The notes under the pieces are model-generated. The model did not search any database and was not told the origin of the DNA. It saw nothing but the letters and a program-made list of their open reading frames with translations. The position numbers were made by a program, and so were the translations under genes. From assembly GCF_006538325.1 (NCBI RefSeq), contig NZ_BJKK01000016.1:22048-86047 (forward strand): DNA of 64,000 nucleotides, in the 5' to 3' direction. Below, one piece after another: positions 9,481 to 18,102 of this stretch. Source of the DNA: Alteromonas sp. KUL42. Lineage in GTDB: Bacteria; Pseudomonadota; Gammaproteobacteria; Enterobacterales; Alteromonadaceae. Each line of letters begins with the position of its first letter. Within the stretch, counting starts at the first letter, position 1.

Positions 9481-10687
9481 GGAAGCCTCCAGGAACTTTC
9501 GTTAAAGCATGCTCAGAAAAATTAGCTGTTGTTGATACAGATGACATTGCAGCGGCGGGGGCTGATGATGCTCTGCCGAATTCGGTTCGATGGTTTACTT
9601 CTCTGTTTTGTACTAGCTCGGACGCTGACAAGCGGTGCCATAGAGAAAAAACAAGAAACAGTAAAGAAAGAAGTAACACAGCGGCAACGGCATTGTGCAT
9701 AACCGCAACCGCGAGAGGTAGCATAAATACGATATTGCTAACGCCAAGTGAAACTTGAACACACAAGGTCACCAGCATAAACCAGCCAATGCGCTTTTGC
9801 TCGTTTGTTACTGTTTTCGCTCTTAACACACTGACACCTAACGCGAGTAGGTAAACAAACGTCACGAGCGCTCCCATTCTATGCACAATGTGCATTGTCA
9901 TACGCTCATCATAATCATGTGCACCAAATTCATAGTTATCAGCCTCAGGAACACTGTAAGCCCCTGCAAAATCCAGTTTCTGTTGCCACCCTTCTTCACA
10001 AATTGGCATATCAGTACAGGCAAGTGCAGCGTAATTAGCCGACGTCCACCCACCTAATGCAATTTGAACAACAAGCACCAAAACACCTAACGTTGCAAAA
10101 CGAAACAATGTACGTTGGGTGCTGCCTTCCTCTGCAGTGAGTTTCTCTGTTGAAGGCACGTTTAACGGTGCAGTGGATAAAGGAACTGTAGACGAAATAA
10201 CTTGCGCCTGTTCGCGGTTGCGCAGCCGTAAGTACAAAATAAACAAACAACTCAGTACGCTAAAGCCTCCTAGTAAGTGACCCATCACTACAACGGGTAA
10301 CAAATTCAGAGTCACCGTCCACATCCCTAGCGCAGCTTGAAATGTAATTAACCCCAGAAGCAAAATGGGAAGCTTAAGAGGAAGTCCTTCGTGTCGCTTT
10401 TTTATTGCAATGACAGCAATTGCCAAAACACAAAGGCCTAAGGTGCCAGCGAAATAACGATGAATCATTTCATTCCACGCCTTTGCCGCTTCAACTGGTC
10501 GCTCGGGATATGCAGCGTTTGCCTTCGCGACTTTATCTTCACTTAGTGGCACCGTTAAATGCCCATAACAGCCAGGCCAATCAGGGCATCCCAAACCCGC
10601 ATCAGTTAATCTAGTGTAGGCGCCTAAAATGATCACGACCGCGGCAAGAAAGAGACTAAATAGCGTTAACTTTTTCATCATACTCAT
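9473..10687 (-). CDS. ctaA: Heme A synthase (CtaA/Cox15)
   Basis: A 404-residue protein with eight predicted helices in two repeats, with the heme-ligand histidines in [31 protein letters not shown] and AVMHNAVAA. It oxidises the C8 methyl of heme O to formyl, giving heme A for subunit I. The linker between the two four-helix halves is about 40 residues of polar, low-complexity sequence, and the C-terminus carries an extra Ala/Ser-rich tail of about 45 residues. The start overlaps the previous gene's stop (ATGA); two further ATG codons follow within 10 bases, so the exact start is uncertain by 2-3 residues. Confidence 0.95.
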   Translation of the reverse strand: MSMMKKLTLFSLFLAAVVIILGAYTRLTDAGLGCPDWPGCYGHLTVPLSEDKVAKANAAYPERPVEAAKAWNEMIHRYFAGTLGLCVLAIAVIAIKKRHEGLPLKLPILLLGLITFQAALGMWTVTLNLLPVVVMGHLLGGFSVLSCLFILYLRLRNREQAQVISSTVPLSTAPLNVPSTEKLTAEEGSTQRTLFRFATLGVLVLVVQIALGGWTSANYAALACTDMPICEEGWQQKLDFAGAYSVPEADNYEFGAHDYDERMTMHIVHRMGALVTFVYLLALGVSVLRAKTVTNEQKRIGWFMLVTLCVQVSLGVSNIVFMLPLAVAVMHNAVAAVLLLSLLFLVFSLWHRLSASELVQNREVNHRTEFGRASSAPAAAMSSVSTTANFSEHALTKVPGGFHG

Positions 10688-11241
10688 CCTATACGAGACA
10701 GTTTTAGAAGCTTTCGCATGTCTGCGAGCATGTCTCGGCTCCCCATCACCGCCTCTTTTCTGTCGCTGTTAATCTGATAAAACAGCATGGCATTATTCTG
10801 TGTATCTACAATGTAGACGCTGTTGTCTTCAAGACCAGAAAGCGCTTTGGCTTCAAGGGTTGCAACATTGGGATAGTCAGACAAAGCAGAAAGCGCATTT
10901 TTGTCACTCGTTTCATGGGTAAGAACCAACGCCTCAGCGCGGTCTGACTCTTTACCTAATGCCAACCACACTTGATTTATACTGAAAAGCGCATTTTCAC
11001 ACACAGCATCACACTGGCTAGGAAGCACGTAAACCAACCGCCATTTAGGATCAACTTGGTTTAGCGCTGATGTCATATCAATGGTTGGTGATAGCAATTG
11101 CCCTTTATTTGTTGCTGCCTTAGTGAACCAATCATTTTCTAATGCCAATTTGGCCAAAATCACTGGCACAACAAATACTGCCACCATTAGCAGCAGTGTT
11201 TTCTTTGATGCGGTAGGATTTTGTGATGCAGTATTACTCAT
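10684..11241 (-). CDS. Thioredoxin-like membrane protein of the cytochrome oxidase cluster
   Basis: The 185-residue protein has one N-terminal membrane helix (about 14-33) and a periplasmic domain. A C-x-x-x-C pair (QCDAVCENALF) sits where SCO proteins have their copper cysteines, and the later strand VYIVDTQNNAMLFY resembles the SCO/thioredoxin core. It lies between SURF1 and ctaA, overlapping both by a few bases, so a role in oxidase assembly is likely by context. A copper or thiol role is inference. The ATG at 11241, overlapping the SURF1 stop, is preferred over an in-frame codon 33 bp earlier. Confidence 0.75.
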   Translation of the reverse strand: MSNTASQNPTASKKTLLLMVAVFVVPVILAKLALENDWFTKAATNKGQLLSPTIDMTSALNQVDPKWRLVYVLPSQCDAVCENALFSINQVWLALGKESDRAEALVLTHETSDKNALSALSDYPNVATLEAKALSGLEDNSVYIVDTQNNAMLFYQINSDRKEAVMGSRDMLADMRKLLKLSRIG

Positions 11242-11938
11242 ATCTACGTCCTTTCTTACTGATAGCAAACCCACCTATAGCGGCTGCTGCAATGGCTAAG
11301 CCAAACCACTGCAATGCATAACCAAGGTGCTTTTGTGGTGACATCACCACAGGCTGATAAACACGCACGAAGGCTGGGTCTTCTGAGGTTAATTGAATGA
11401 CAAAGGGTAATAGTTGACGCTCTAAGCCTTCGCTAATTGCATCAATATCAAGCTTTTGAACTAAAGCGGGAAAAACCGATAAACGTGTATTAGTTTCTTT
11501 CACAAGCGGATTATCGCTCGGGAAAGTAATGACACCTGAAAATGTAAAGAGGCCAGTATCAATGTTTATAGAGGGCAAACTACGCAACATGTCAGGGGCA
11601 GGAACCCAACCGTAGTTTACTAATAACCAGCCCATGTTGGTATTTACAGGTATGACGACATCAAACCCCACTTGTTGCTGGTGAATTTGATTGTCGAGAT
11701 AGAGAACGCGAGAAGCATCAGGAGTGCCTACAAAAGTGACGTCGATATCTCTGGGATCGTCTTGTGCTAAAGCCTGCTCTAAAACCAAGCTACCATTACT
11801 TTGCTTTTGCGCTATGCTAGCTAAACGGTGTTGCTTTTGTATCATTCGTTCAATCTGCCAATACCCCAAGCCGCACATAATGACTACACTAATTGATGTC
11901 ATTATCCAGGCGATAAGTGAACTTGAACGTCTAGACAT
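11234..11938 (-). CDS. SURF1 family cytochrome oxidase biogenesis protein
   Basis: A 234-residue protein with the SURF1 layout: an N-terminal helix (about 9-30), a periplasmic domain with the motifs LDNQIHQQQVGFDV and LLVNYGWVPAP, and a C-terminal helix (HLGYALQWFGLAIAAAAIGG). SURF1 proteins help insert heme A into subunit I. The ATG at 11938 is chosen; an in-frame TTG 18 bp earlier is less likely. It diverges from the DUF2909 gene with only 48 bp between them. Confidence 0.93.
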   Translation of the reverse strand: MSRRSSSLIAWIMTSISVVIMCGLGYWQIERMIQKQHRLASIAQKQSNGSLVLEQALAQDDPRDIDVTFVGTPDASRVLYLDNQIHQQQVGFDVVIPVNTNMGWLLVNYGWVPAPDMLRSLPSINIDTGLFTFSGVITFPSDNPLVKETNTRLSVFPALVQKLDIDAISEGLERQLLPFVIQLTSEDPAFVRVYQPVVMSPQKHLGYALQWFGLAIAAAAIGGFAISKKGRRYE

Positions 11939-11986
11939 GATCAGCGAACTCTGCAAAAACCAATAACAAAAACAGAGGTAGTAAAA

Positions 11987-12193
11987 ATGATAAAAATAAT
12001 CCTTGTTGCTTTAGTCATATACATGATTGTTAACTTGTTTATGGCAATGCGAGTGATGATGAAGAACGACCCTAAAAACGGACCTATGAGTAAATACATC
12101 GGGCGTAGAGTGCTAACTTCAGCAGTCATTGTGGTTATTATTCTTATTGCCATTGGCACCGGTTTAATTACACCAAACCCCAGACCTTACTGA
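11987..12193 (+). CDS. DUF2909 family twin-transmembrane protein
   Basis: A 68-residue protein with two hydrophobic helices (about 3-22 and 43-62) separated by a basic loop (MMKNDPKNGPMSKYIGRR). This matches small DUF2909 proteins that occur in cytochrome oxidase clusters of Gammaproteobacteria. It is on the plus strand while every oxidase gene around it is on the minus strand, ending 18 bp from the coxC stop. A role in the oxidase is inferred only from its place. Confidence 0.75.
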   Translation: MIKIILVALVIYMIVNLFMAMRVMMKNDPKNGPMSKYIGRRVLTSAVIVVIILIAIGTGLITPNPRPY

Positions 12194-12211
12194 GGTTTGG
12201 TGCATACACAA

Positions 12212-13090
12212 CTAAAGTACGTAAACGAAGATATATAGCATTACCCAGACAACATCGACAAAGTGCCAATACCAACTACCTGCTTGGAACGCGAAGTGGT
12301 TTTCTGGTGTAAAGTGCCCTTTCAACACCCTAAAGAACAATACAATCAGAATAATGGTGCCCAATGTCACATGCATGCCGTGGAAACCGGTCAGCATAAA
12401 GAATGTGTTGCCGTAAATTCCAGATTGCAGGGTTAGACCAAGCTCTTGATAGGCGTGGATATATTCTTCAACCTGTAGGAATAAAAAGCCACAACCCAAT
12501 AAAATGGTTAGCCCCAACATTAATGTAAGCTGCTTGCGCTTATTTTGTTCTAAGCCCACATGTGCAAAATGGAGCGTTACCGATGAAATCAATAATATGA
12601 TGGTATTGATTGTAGGTAAGCCTGCTGCACTCATTTGCTGGGTCGTTGTGCCACCGGGCGTGTTAGTCAACGGCCACATTGCTTCGAAAGCAGGCCATAA
12701 TACTTCATTGGTCATGGCATTATTCGATGCACCACCTAGCCATGGCACCGCAATAAATCGGGCATAGTAAAGGGCACCAAAAAACGCCGCAAAAAACATG
12801 ACTTCAGAGAAAATGAACCAACTCATTCCCTGGCGATATGAGCGGCCTAATTGGTCGCTATAAAGCCCTGACATCGACTCATCAATTTGGTTTTTAAACC
12901 ATCCAACCAGCATAACTAATAAGACAGCAATGCCGCCAAACAAAATATGTTTACCGTATCCGGTTTCACCTTTCGTGGCTTCAATGACAAAATTGCCTGC
13001 TCCAACAGCGATTAAGAACAGTGCGACCGCACCAACAATAGGCCATGGGCTTTGTGCGGGTACGTAGTATTTTTGATATTCTTGTTGCAT
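12212..13090 (-). CDS. coxC: Cytochrome c oxidase subunit III
   Basis: This 292-residue membrane protein has seven helices and subunit III hallmarks: WFIFSEVMFFAAFFGALYYAR near residues 90-111 and the C-terminal WYWHFVDVVWVMLYIFVYVL. Subunit III stabilises the catalytic core and helps keep proton uptake running. The ATG has AAGGAG just before it. It lies 25 bp after ctaG in the coxB-ctaD-ctaG-coxC series. Confidence 0.97.
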   Translation of the reverse strand: MQQEYQKYYVPAQSPWPIVGAVALFLIAVGAGNFVIEATKGETGYGKHILFGGIAVLLVMLVGWFKNQIDESMSGLYSDQLGRSYRQGMSWFIFSEVMFFAAFFGALYYARFIAVPWLGGASNNAMTNEVLWPAFEAMWPLTNTPGGTTTQQMSAAGLPTINTIILLISSVTLHFAHVGLEQNKRKQLTLMLGLTILLGCGFLFLQVEEYIHAYQELGLTLQSGIYGNTFFMLTGFHGMHVTLGTIILIVLFFRVLKGHFTPENHFAFQAGSWYWHFVDVVWVMLYIFVYVL

Positions 13091-13115
13091 TTTGTTCTCC
13101 TTACCCCTTTACCAG

Positions 13116-13703
13116 TTACTTCCCGCTTTCGGCGCTATTAACCATAAAAGGATTCGGTTTTGTCGTTAGATCACTTGCTCGCGCAGTGACGTCATAGAGT
13201 GTGTACTGCAAAGTTAAATACGTTATTTCTTGAGGAATTTGAGGGTCGACATAAAACTGCATGGGCATGTACGCCTCACTTCCTGCGTCAAGTGGTTGCT
13301 GGTTAAAGCAAAAGCACTCTGTTTTGTTGAGATACAGCGCTGCGGTGCCCGGAGAAACTGACGGTATTGCTTGCGCTACAATATTGCTTGAAGCTGGGTT
13401 TCGCACGTAAAACGATACCGTATTCAGCTCACCGGGATGCACTTTCACGCGTTTGGTTTCTGCGCGAAACTCCCATGGCATGCCCGTGTTTGTGCGCGTG
13501 ATAAACTCGACGGTTACTTCTCTAGACTCATCAATCTCCACAGAGGAGTAAACCGCGGCAGTCTTGTCAGTTTTACCGTTAATTCCCGCTACATCACAAA
13601 AAACGTCGTACAAAGGCACAAGGGCAAACCCAAAGCCAAACATGCCAATAACAATAACAATTAGCTTTAGCACCATTTTGTTATTTGCACTTTGTTGCGA
13701 CAT
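13116..13703 (-). CDS. ctaG: Cytochrome c oxidase assembly protein CtaG/Cox11
   Basis: The 195-residue protein has one N-terminal helix (about 10-30) and a periplasmic immunoglobulin-like domain. The copper motif CFCF is visible in ECFCFNQQPL, and the later MPMQFYVDP strand is conserved. Cox11 proteins deliver copper to the CuB site of subunit I. The ATG is preceded by TAGGAGG. The gene follows ctaD after about 100 bp. Confidence 0.95.
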   Translation of the reverse strand: MSQQSANNKMVLKLIVIVIGMFGFGFALVPLYDVFCDVAGINGKTDKTAAVYSSVEIDESREVTVEFITRTNTGMPWEFRAETKRVKVHPGELNTVSFYVRNPASSNIVAQAIPSVSPGTAALYLNKTECFCFNQQPLDAGSEAYMPMQFYVDPQIPQEITYLTLQYTLYDVTARASDLTTKPNPFMVNSAESGK

Positions 13704-13799
13704 TGTTCAACCTCCTATTAACGCGCTTCAACAGGGAGGCGGTATGCACTGCGTTGTTTAACCGTGCAACCACTGCCCATATGTTGAAATCGCTGTGGC

Positions 13800-15413
13800 T
13801 TATTTCACCACTGGTGGTGTTTCAAACGTGTGATACGGAGCCGGTGAGGGAATTTCCCACTCAAGTCCTTCTGCGCCTTCCCACACCTGAGATGAAACGG
13901 GCTCGCCTTGTTTCTTACAGGCTTTGATCAGTAGCGCTAAGAAAATAAGCTGTGACAGTCCAAACGCAAAGCCACCTAAACTGATCCACTTGTTGAAGTC
14001 TGCGAACTGCAACGCATAGTCGGGAATACGTCGTGGCATTCCAGCCAAGCCTACAAAGTGCATCGGGAAGAACAATACATTGACAGAGATTAACGAGCAC
14101 CAGAAATGCCATTTAGCTAATGTTGTGTCGTACATTTTGCCGGTCCACTTAGGCAACCAGTAATACACTGCGGCCATAATGGAGAATACTGCGCCCGTTA
14201 CCAGCACGTAGTGGAAGTGCGCGACCACAAAGTAGGTATCATGGTATTGGAAGTCCACAGGGGTAATCGCGAGCATTAGCCCAGACAAACCGCCGATGGT
14301 GAATAGCACAATAAATGCGATTGCAAACATCATTGGCATTTCAAACGACAATGAACCGCGCCACATGGTGGCAACCCAGTTAAATACTTTTACGCCGGTG
14401 GGTACTGAAATAAGCATGGTGGCAAACATGAAGAACATTTCCATGTAAACCGGCATGCCCGTGGTGAACATATGGTGAGCCCAAACCACAAATGACAGTA
14501 ACGCAATTGAGGCGGTGGCATATACCATAGATGCATAACCAAACAACTTCTTACGTGAGAAAGTAGGCACAATTTGCGAGATGATGCCAAATGCAGGCAA
14601 GATCATGATGTACACCTCTGGGTGACCGAAGAACCAGAAAATATGCTGGAACATTACAGGGTCGCCGCCACCAGCAGCATCAAAGAAGCTGGTTCCAAAG
14701 AACTTATCCGTCAGTACCATGGTTACCGCACCTGCAAGTACGGGCATTACCGCAATTAACAAGAACGCCGTAATCAACCATGTCCAAACGAATAATGGCA
14801 TTTTCATCCATGTCATGCCTGGCGCACGCATGTTGAAAATAGTCACAATTACATTTATCGCCCCCATGATGGACGAGATACCCATAATATGAACAGAGAA
14901 CACAAATAAGGCTGTAGAGTCGCCACTATAAGTAGTAGAAAGTGGCGCATAGAAAGTCCAACCAAACGCTGGACCGCCCCCTTCCATGAACAGTGAGCTT
15001 AGTAGGATTAAAAACGCACCAGGCAAAATCCAAAAACTCCAGTTATTCATACGTGGTAGCGCCATATCTGGTGCGCCAATCATCATTGGCACTAACCAGT
15101 TTGCAAGCCCTGTAAACGCGGGCATAACGGCACCAAACACCATGATAAGTCCGTGAACGGTGGTCATTTGATTAAAGAAATTAGGGTCGACTATTTGTAG
15201 TCCAGGTTGAAATAATTCTGCTCGAATTACCATGGCCATAGCACCGCCAACCAAGAACATAATAAAGGCAAACCACAAATATAGTGTGCCAATATCCTTG
15301 TGGTTGGTAGTGAATAACCAGCGGGTTATTCCCTTTGGAATATGGTCGTGATGATCGTGTTCGTCGTGATGCGCCGATGATTCTGGCGAAATGACTTCTG
15401 TTGCTTTGCTCAT
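13800..15413 (-). CDS. ctaD: Cytochrome c oxidase subunit I
   Basis: The 537-residue protein is an A-type heme-copper oxidase subunit I with 12 helices. Visible signatures include the helix II heme-a ligand region ([15 protein letters not shown]), the Tyr-His crosslink motif in [14 protein letters not shown], the CuB histidines in [10 protein letters not shown], and helix X histidines in [14 protein letters not shown]. It reduces O2 to water and pumps protons. The helix VI tyrosine and nearby residues fit the A family rather than cbb3. A strong Shine-Dalgarno (TAGGAG) precedes the ATG. Confidence 0.98.
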   Translation of the reverse strand: MSKATEVISPESSAHHDEHDHHDHIPKGITRWLFTTNHKDIGTLYLWFAFIMFLVGGAMAMVIRAELFQPGLQIVDPNFFNQMTTVHGLIMVFGAVMPAFTGLANWLVPMMIGAPDMALPRMNNWSFWILPGAFLILLSSLFMEGGGPAFGWTFYAPLSTTYSGDSTALFVFSVHIMGISSIMGAINVIVTIFNMRAPGMTWMKMPLFVWTWLITAFLLIAVMPVLAGAVTMVLTDKFFGTSFFDAAGGGDPVMFQHIFWFFGHPEVYIMILPAFGIISQIVPTFSRKKLFGYASMVYATASIALLSFVVWAHHMFTTGMPVYMEMFFMFATMLISVPTGVKVFNWVATMWRGSLSFEMPMMFAIAFIVLFTIGGLSGLMLAITPVDFQYHDTYFVVAHFHYVLVTGAVFSIMAAVYYWLPKWTGKMYDTTLAKWHFWCSLISVNVLFFPMHFVGLAGMPRRIPDYALQFADFNKWISLGGFAFGLSQLIFLALLIKACKKQGEPVSSQVWEGAEGLEWEIPSPAPYHTFETPPVVK

Positions 15414-15422
15414 TATTCGCTC

Positions 15423-16586
15423 CTAGTTACCCGTTGCCACGGCGTTTACATCTTTTGCCTGAACCATATCGCCCGTATTGTTGCCCCACGCATTACGCTC
15501 GTACGTAACAACGGCAGCAATCTCTTTCAGGCTCAACATTTTTCCAAAGGCTTGCATGGCAGTACCTGACTTACCGTGCAGAACAATATCTATGTGAGCT
15601 TGCTGGTCTTCTTTCACCATTTTGCTGCCTTTAAGTGCAGGGAACACACCGGGAAGACCTTCACCATTAGGCATATGGCACGCAGCACAAGTGGTGTTGT
15701 AAACTCGCTCACCTTCTTTCATCAATTCGTCCATTGACATGTTCATGGAAAGTAAACGCTGCTCTTCCTCTTTCGCTTGGCGAACTCTTTCTTCTTGTTC
15801 ACCCATCCATGCTTCAAACTCTGCAGGCTCTTTAGCAATAACGACAACCGGCATATAGCCGTGATCTTTACCGCACAATTCAGCGCACTGACCACGATAA
15901 ACACCTGGTTCGTTTACCTTAGCCCATGCTTCGTTGATAAATCCTGGGTTAGCATCTTTTTTAACGGCAAAATCAGGTACCCACCACGAGTGAATAACGT
16001 CGTCTGATGTAATCAAAAAGCGTACTTTCTTACCCGTTGGAATAACCAGTGGACGGTCAACCTCAAGTAAGTAGTTGTCCGTTTTTTCAAACTTGTTTTC
16101 TATTTGCTCACGCTGGGTAGCAAGCAAAGAATAGTATTCAACGTCACTGTCCATATACTTGTAGTGCCATTTCCACTGAGAGCCAGTGACCAATACCGTC
16201 ATGTCAGGCTCAGAAACATCTTCCATTGCAATCAGTGTATTTGCCGCAGGTACGGCCATAAAAATGAGAATAAGGAAAGGGATCACTGTCCATGCAATTT
16301 CTATTTTTACATTTTCATGGAAATTGGCAGGCTTAGCGCCACGTGATTTTCTATGCAGATACATAGAGGCAAACATCACACCAAACACGACTACAGCAAT
16401 ACCCACACAGATAAAGAACATAAGCATGTGCAAGTCATAAACCTGCCCACTGATGTCAGTAGCGCCTCGCCGAAGGTTTAGCGAAGAAAGTTCTTCACCA
16501 GCCTCCTGGGCGAAAAGAGAATAAGAAAAAAGCATAAGAGACAAACTAGCTGCCACTTTTGCCATTACGGTCATTAGTTGTTTCAC
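15423..16586 (-). CDS. coxB: Cytochrome c oxidase subunit II with fused cytochrome c domain
   Basis: The 387-residue protein starts with a signal peptide (cleavage near FA-QEAG), has two membrane helices, and a CuA domain with C234, C238 and H242 in CAELCGKDHGYM. A C-terminal c-type cytochrome domain carries C300-AA-C303-H304. The fusion makes this a caa3-like subunit II that accepts electrons through its own heme. The start is a GTG (16584-16586) supported by GGAGGTG about 6 bases upstream; later in-frame ATGs would cut the signal peptide. It is the first gene of the oxidase cluster. Confidence 0.96.
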   Translation of the reverse strand: MKQLMTVMAKVAASLSLMLFSYSLFAQEAGEELSSLNLRRGATDISGQVYDLHMLMFFICVGIAVVVFGVMFASMYLHRKSRGAKPANFHENVKIEIAWTVIPFLILIFMAVPAANTLIAMEDVSEPDMTVLVTGSQWKWHYKYMDSDVEYYSLLATQREQIENKFEKTDNYLLEVDRPLVIPTGKKVRFLITSDDVIHSWWVPDFAVKKDANPGFINEAWAKVNEPGVYRGQCAELCGKDHGYMPVVVIAKEPAEFEAWMGEQEERVRQAKEEEQRLLSMNMSMDELMKEGERVYNTTCAACHMPNGEGLPGVFPALKGSKMVKEDQQAHIDIVLHGKSGTAMQAFGKMLSLKEIAAVVTYERNAWGNNTGDMVQAKDVNAVATGN

Positions 16587-17124
16587 TCAGCACCTCCGTA
16601 ATGGTAGAACCATTAACGCCAAATGTTGTTGCGCGCTGTCCCTACCAAATGGTTTGCGAACGACTGACCCATAACTGCAACTTGTAAAACAAATTTAGAG
16701 TCATTGTTATTATTTTGTTAATTACTGTGTAAGAATTGCTCAATAATGGCGTGCCGTCTAGTCTTTTCTGTTAAATTTTTAGCAGAACGTTCAAAATTTA
16801 ATCATTACTAAACAACACAATTAAAAGTGCGTGGTAAGAGTGGAGAGGGTTACGAGGGTAAAAAAAGATGAAAATTAAACAAGCATTTTGAACAAGGGCT
16901 AGTTAGAAAATTTTTTTACAATTACATTTAAATCAACAGCTAACTTTGAAAATTGAACAAGTTTTAAACACAAAGGTTTAACTTCCATCCTCAAATTGTA
17001 ATTTTCAATATCTCTTTCTTTTCTATTGTGAGCAGACAAATTCAGTTTCGAATATACGTTAACAATTTGGCTAAAAAACAAGCTTACAACTAAAAAAGCA
17101 TTCTTTAAGACCAGAGTAAAGGCA
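16587..17124. other. Gene-free AT-rich stretch upstream of coxB
   Basis: About 540 bp between coxB and the lexA terminator hold no convincing coding frame on either strand. The half near lexA is very AT-rich. It must contain the coxB promoter, but I cannot place it with confidence. A short 7-8 bp hairpin (AATGGT...ACCATT) lies at about 16600-16613. Confidence 0.5.
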
Positions 17125-17153
17125 CAAAAAAAGCGGCTAAAGAGCCGCTTTTC
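17125..17153 (-). terminator. Rho-independent terminator of lexA
   Basis: Read on the minus strand, AAAGCGGCTC pairs with the inverted copy around GAGCCGC and is followed by a run of seven T. It lies about 20 bp past the lexA stop codon. Confidence 0.88.
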
Positions 17154-17170
17154 AATTAACCCGCTAAAAC

Positions 17171-17797
17171 CTACATCCAGTCTGCGTTTCTAATTACGCC
17201 AACAGCAATACCTTCAATGGCAAAAGGTTGTGAAGCTAAATCTACTTTAATAGGTGAAAACTCTTCATTCTCGGCGTGTAATAGCACCTCTCGACCGCGC
17301 TTTTCTAAACGCTTAACGGTTACATCTTCATCCACTCGAGCCACGACAACTTGGCCGTTATGAACATCTGTGGTTCTATGAACCGCCAATAGATCGCCAT
17401 CTAAAATACCAATATCTTTCATACTCATGCCGTTAACGCGAAGCAGAAAGTCGGCTTGAGGATGAAACAAAGCAGGGTCGACTTTGTAGTGCGATTCAAC
17501 ATGTTCCTGTGCAAGAATAGGTTCGCCAGCGGCAACACGGCCAATAAGAGGAAGACCTTGCTCTTCTTCCTCTTGCTCATCTAATGGAATATTGAGCTTA
17601 ATGCCACGAGATGTACCAGGAAGAATTTCTATAACACCTTTCCGCGCCAATGCTTTTAGATGCTCTTCCGCAGCATTTGCCGAGCGAAAGCCTAACTGTC
17701 GCGCTATTTCAGCCCGAGTTGGTGGCATGCCGGTTTCTTGCATTGTTGTTTTAATAAGTTCTAAAACTTCAGATTGTCGAGCTGTGAGTGGACGCAT
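17171..17797 (-). CDS. lexA: LexA repressor (SOS regulator)
   Basis: The 208-residue protein begins [12 protein letters not shown] with a winged-helix DNA-binding domain (1-70; recognition helix around [13 protein letters not shown]). The autocleavage domain shows the Ala90-Gly91 scissile bond in RVAAGEP, catalytic Ser125 in GMSMKD and Lys162 in VTVKRL. It represses SOS genes and cuts itself when RecA is activated. The ATG at 17795-17797 is chosen; the open frame runs 20 codons further upstream, but that stretch covers the operator. An acidic linker (DEQEEEEQ) joins the domains. Two LexA boxes just upstream indicate self-repression. Confidence 0.98.
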   Translation of the reverse strand: MRPLTARQSEVLELIKTTMQETGMPPTRAEIARQLGFRSANAAEEHLKALARKGVIEILPGTSRGIKLNIPLDEQEEEEQGLPLIGRVAAGEPILAQEHVESHYKVDPALFHPQADFLLRVNGMSMKDIGILDGDLLAVHRTTDVHNGQVVVARVDEDVTVKRLEKRGREVLLHAENEEFSPIKVDLASQPFAIEGIAVGVIRNADWM

Positions 17798-17805
17798 TAA
17801 AAGAC

Positions 17806-17821
17806 CTGTCTGTTCATACAG
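17806..17821 (-). promoter_or_regulatory. LexA box 1 (lexA operator)
   Basis: A CTGT-N8-ACAG sequence matches the gammaproteobacterial LexA consensus exactly at its conserved ends and lies 8 bp before the lexA start codon. Confidence 0.88.
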
Positions 17822-17824
17822 TTC

Positions 17825-17840
17825 CTGTAAGTATATACAC
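17825..17840 (-). promoter_or_regulatory. LexA box 2 (lexA operator)
   Basis: CTGT-N8-ACAC, one base from the CTGT-N8-ACAG consensus, with the AT-rich core TATATA. It begins 3 bp after box 1, as in the double operator known at E. coli lexA. Confidence 0.75.
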
Positions 17841-17969
17841 CTAAAAACAAATAACAAGTACTGTTAAGTAGCGCCAACACAAAAAGAACAAAGATAAACA
17901 GACTCTAACTTCACTAACGCAGCACTCTTGTACTAGTATTGGTTAAAGCCAAGGGGATGTAGGTATTTA

Positions 17970-18059
17970 TTGAACCTAATCGAGAATGCGTTTGATGGCA
18001 TCCATACTATAAATGAGAAGGGCAACGTTGTTTACAGCAGCAATGAATTTGCATACTAA
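17970..18059 (+). pseudogene. Possible remnant of a PAS domain gene
   Basis: A 29-residue frame from a TTG at 17970 contains ENAFDGIHTINEKGN followed by VVYSSNEFAY. This is the usual beginning of a PAS sensor domain (helix, DGI strand, GxxxxxN loop), which then stops at TAA with no rest of domain. It could be the 5' end of a lost regulator gene, or chance. An AGG lies 6 bases ahead of the TTG. It sits between the lexA operator and the TonB receptor terminator. Confidence 0.3.
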
Positions 18060-18069
18060 AGAAACAAGG

Positions 18070-18089
18070 AGGCGACCCTTAGGTCGCCT
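18070..18089 (-). terminator. Hairpin terminator of the TonB receptor gene
   Basis: AGGCGACC (18070-18077) pairs with GGTCGCCT (18082-18089). On the minus strand it is followed by CCTTGTTTCTTT, a modest T-rich tail. It lies 13 bp past the receptor stop. Confidence 0.65.
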
Positions 18090-18102
18090 TAAACGTCTCT
18101 AA

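Noticed and set aside
13704..13799. Possible 20-residue peptide between ctaD and ctaG
   Set aside because: Some oxidase clusters carry a small membrane assembly protein here, but this frame (MGSGCTVKQRS...) has no membrane helix and no ribosome binding site.
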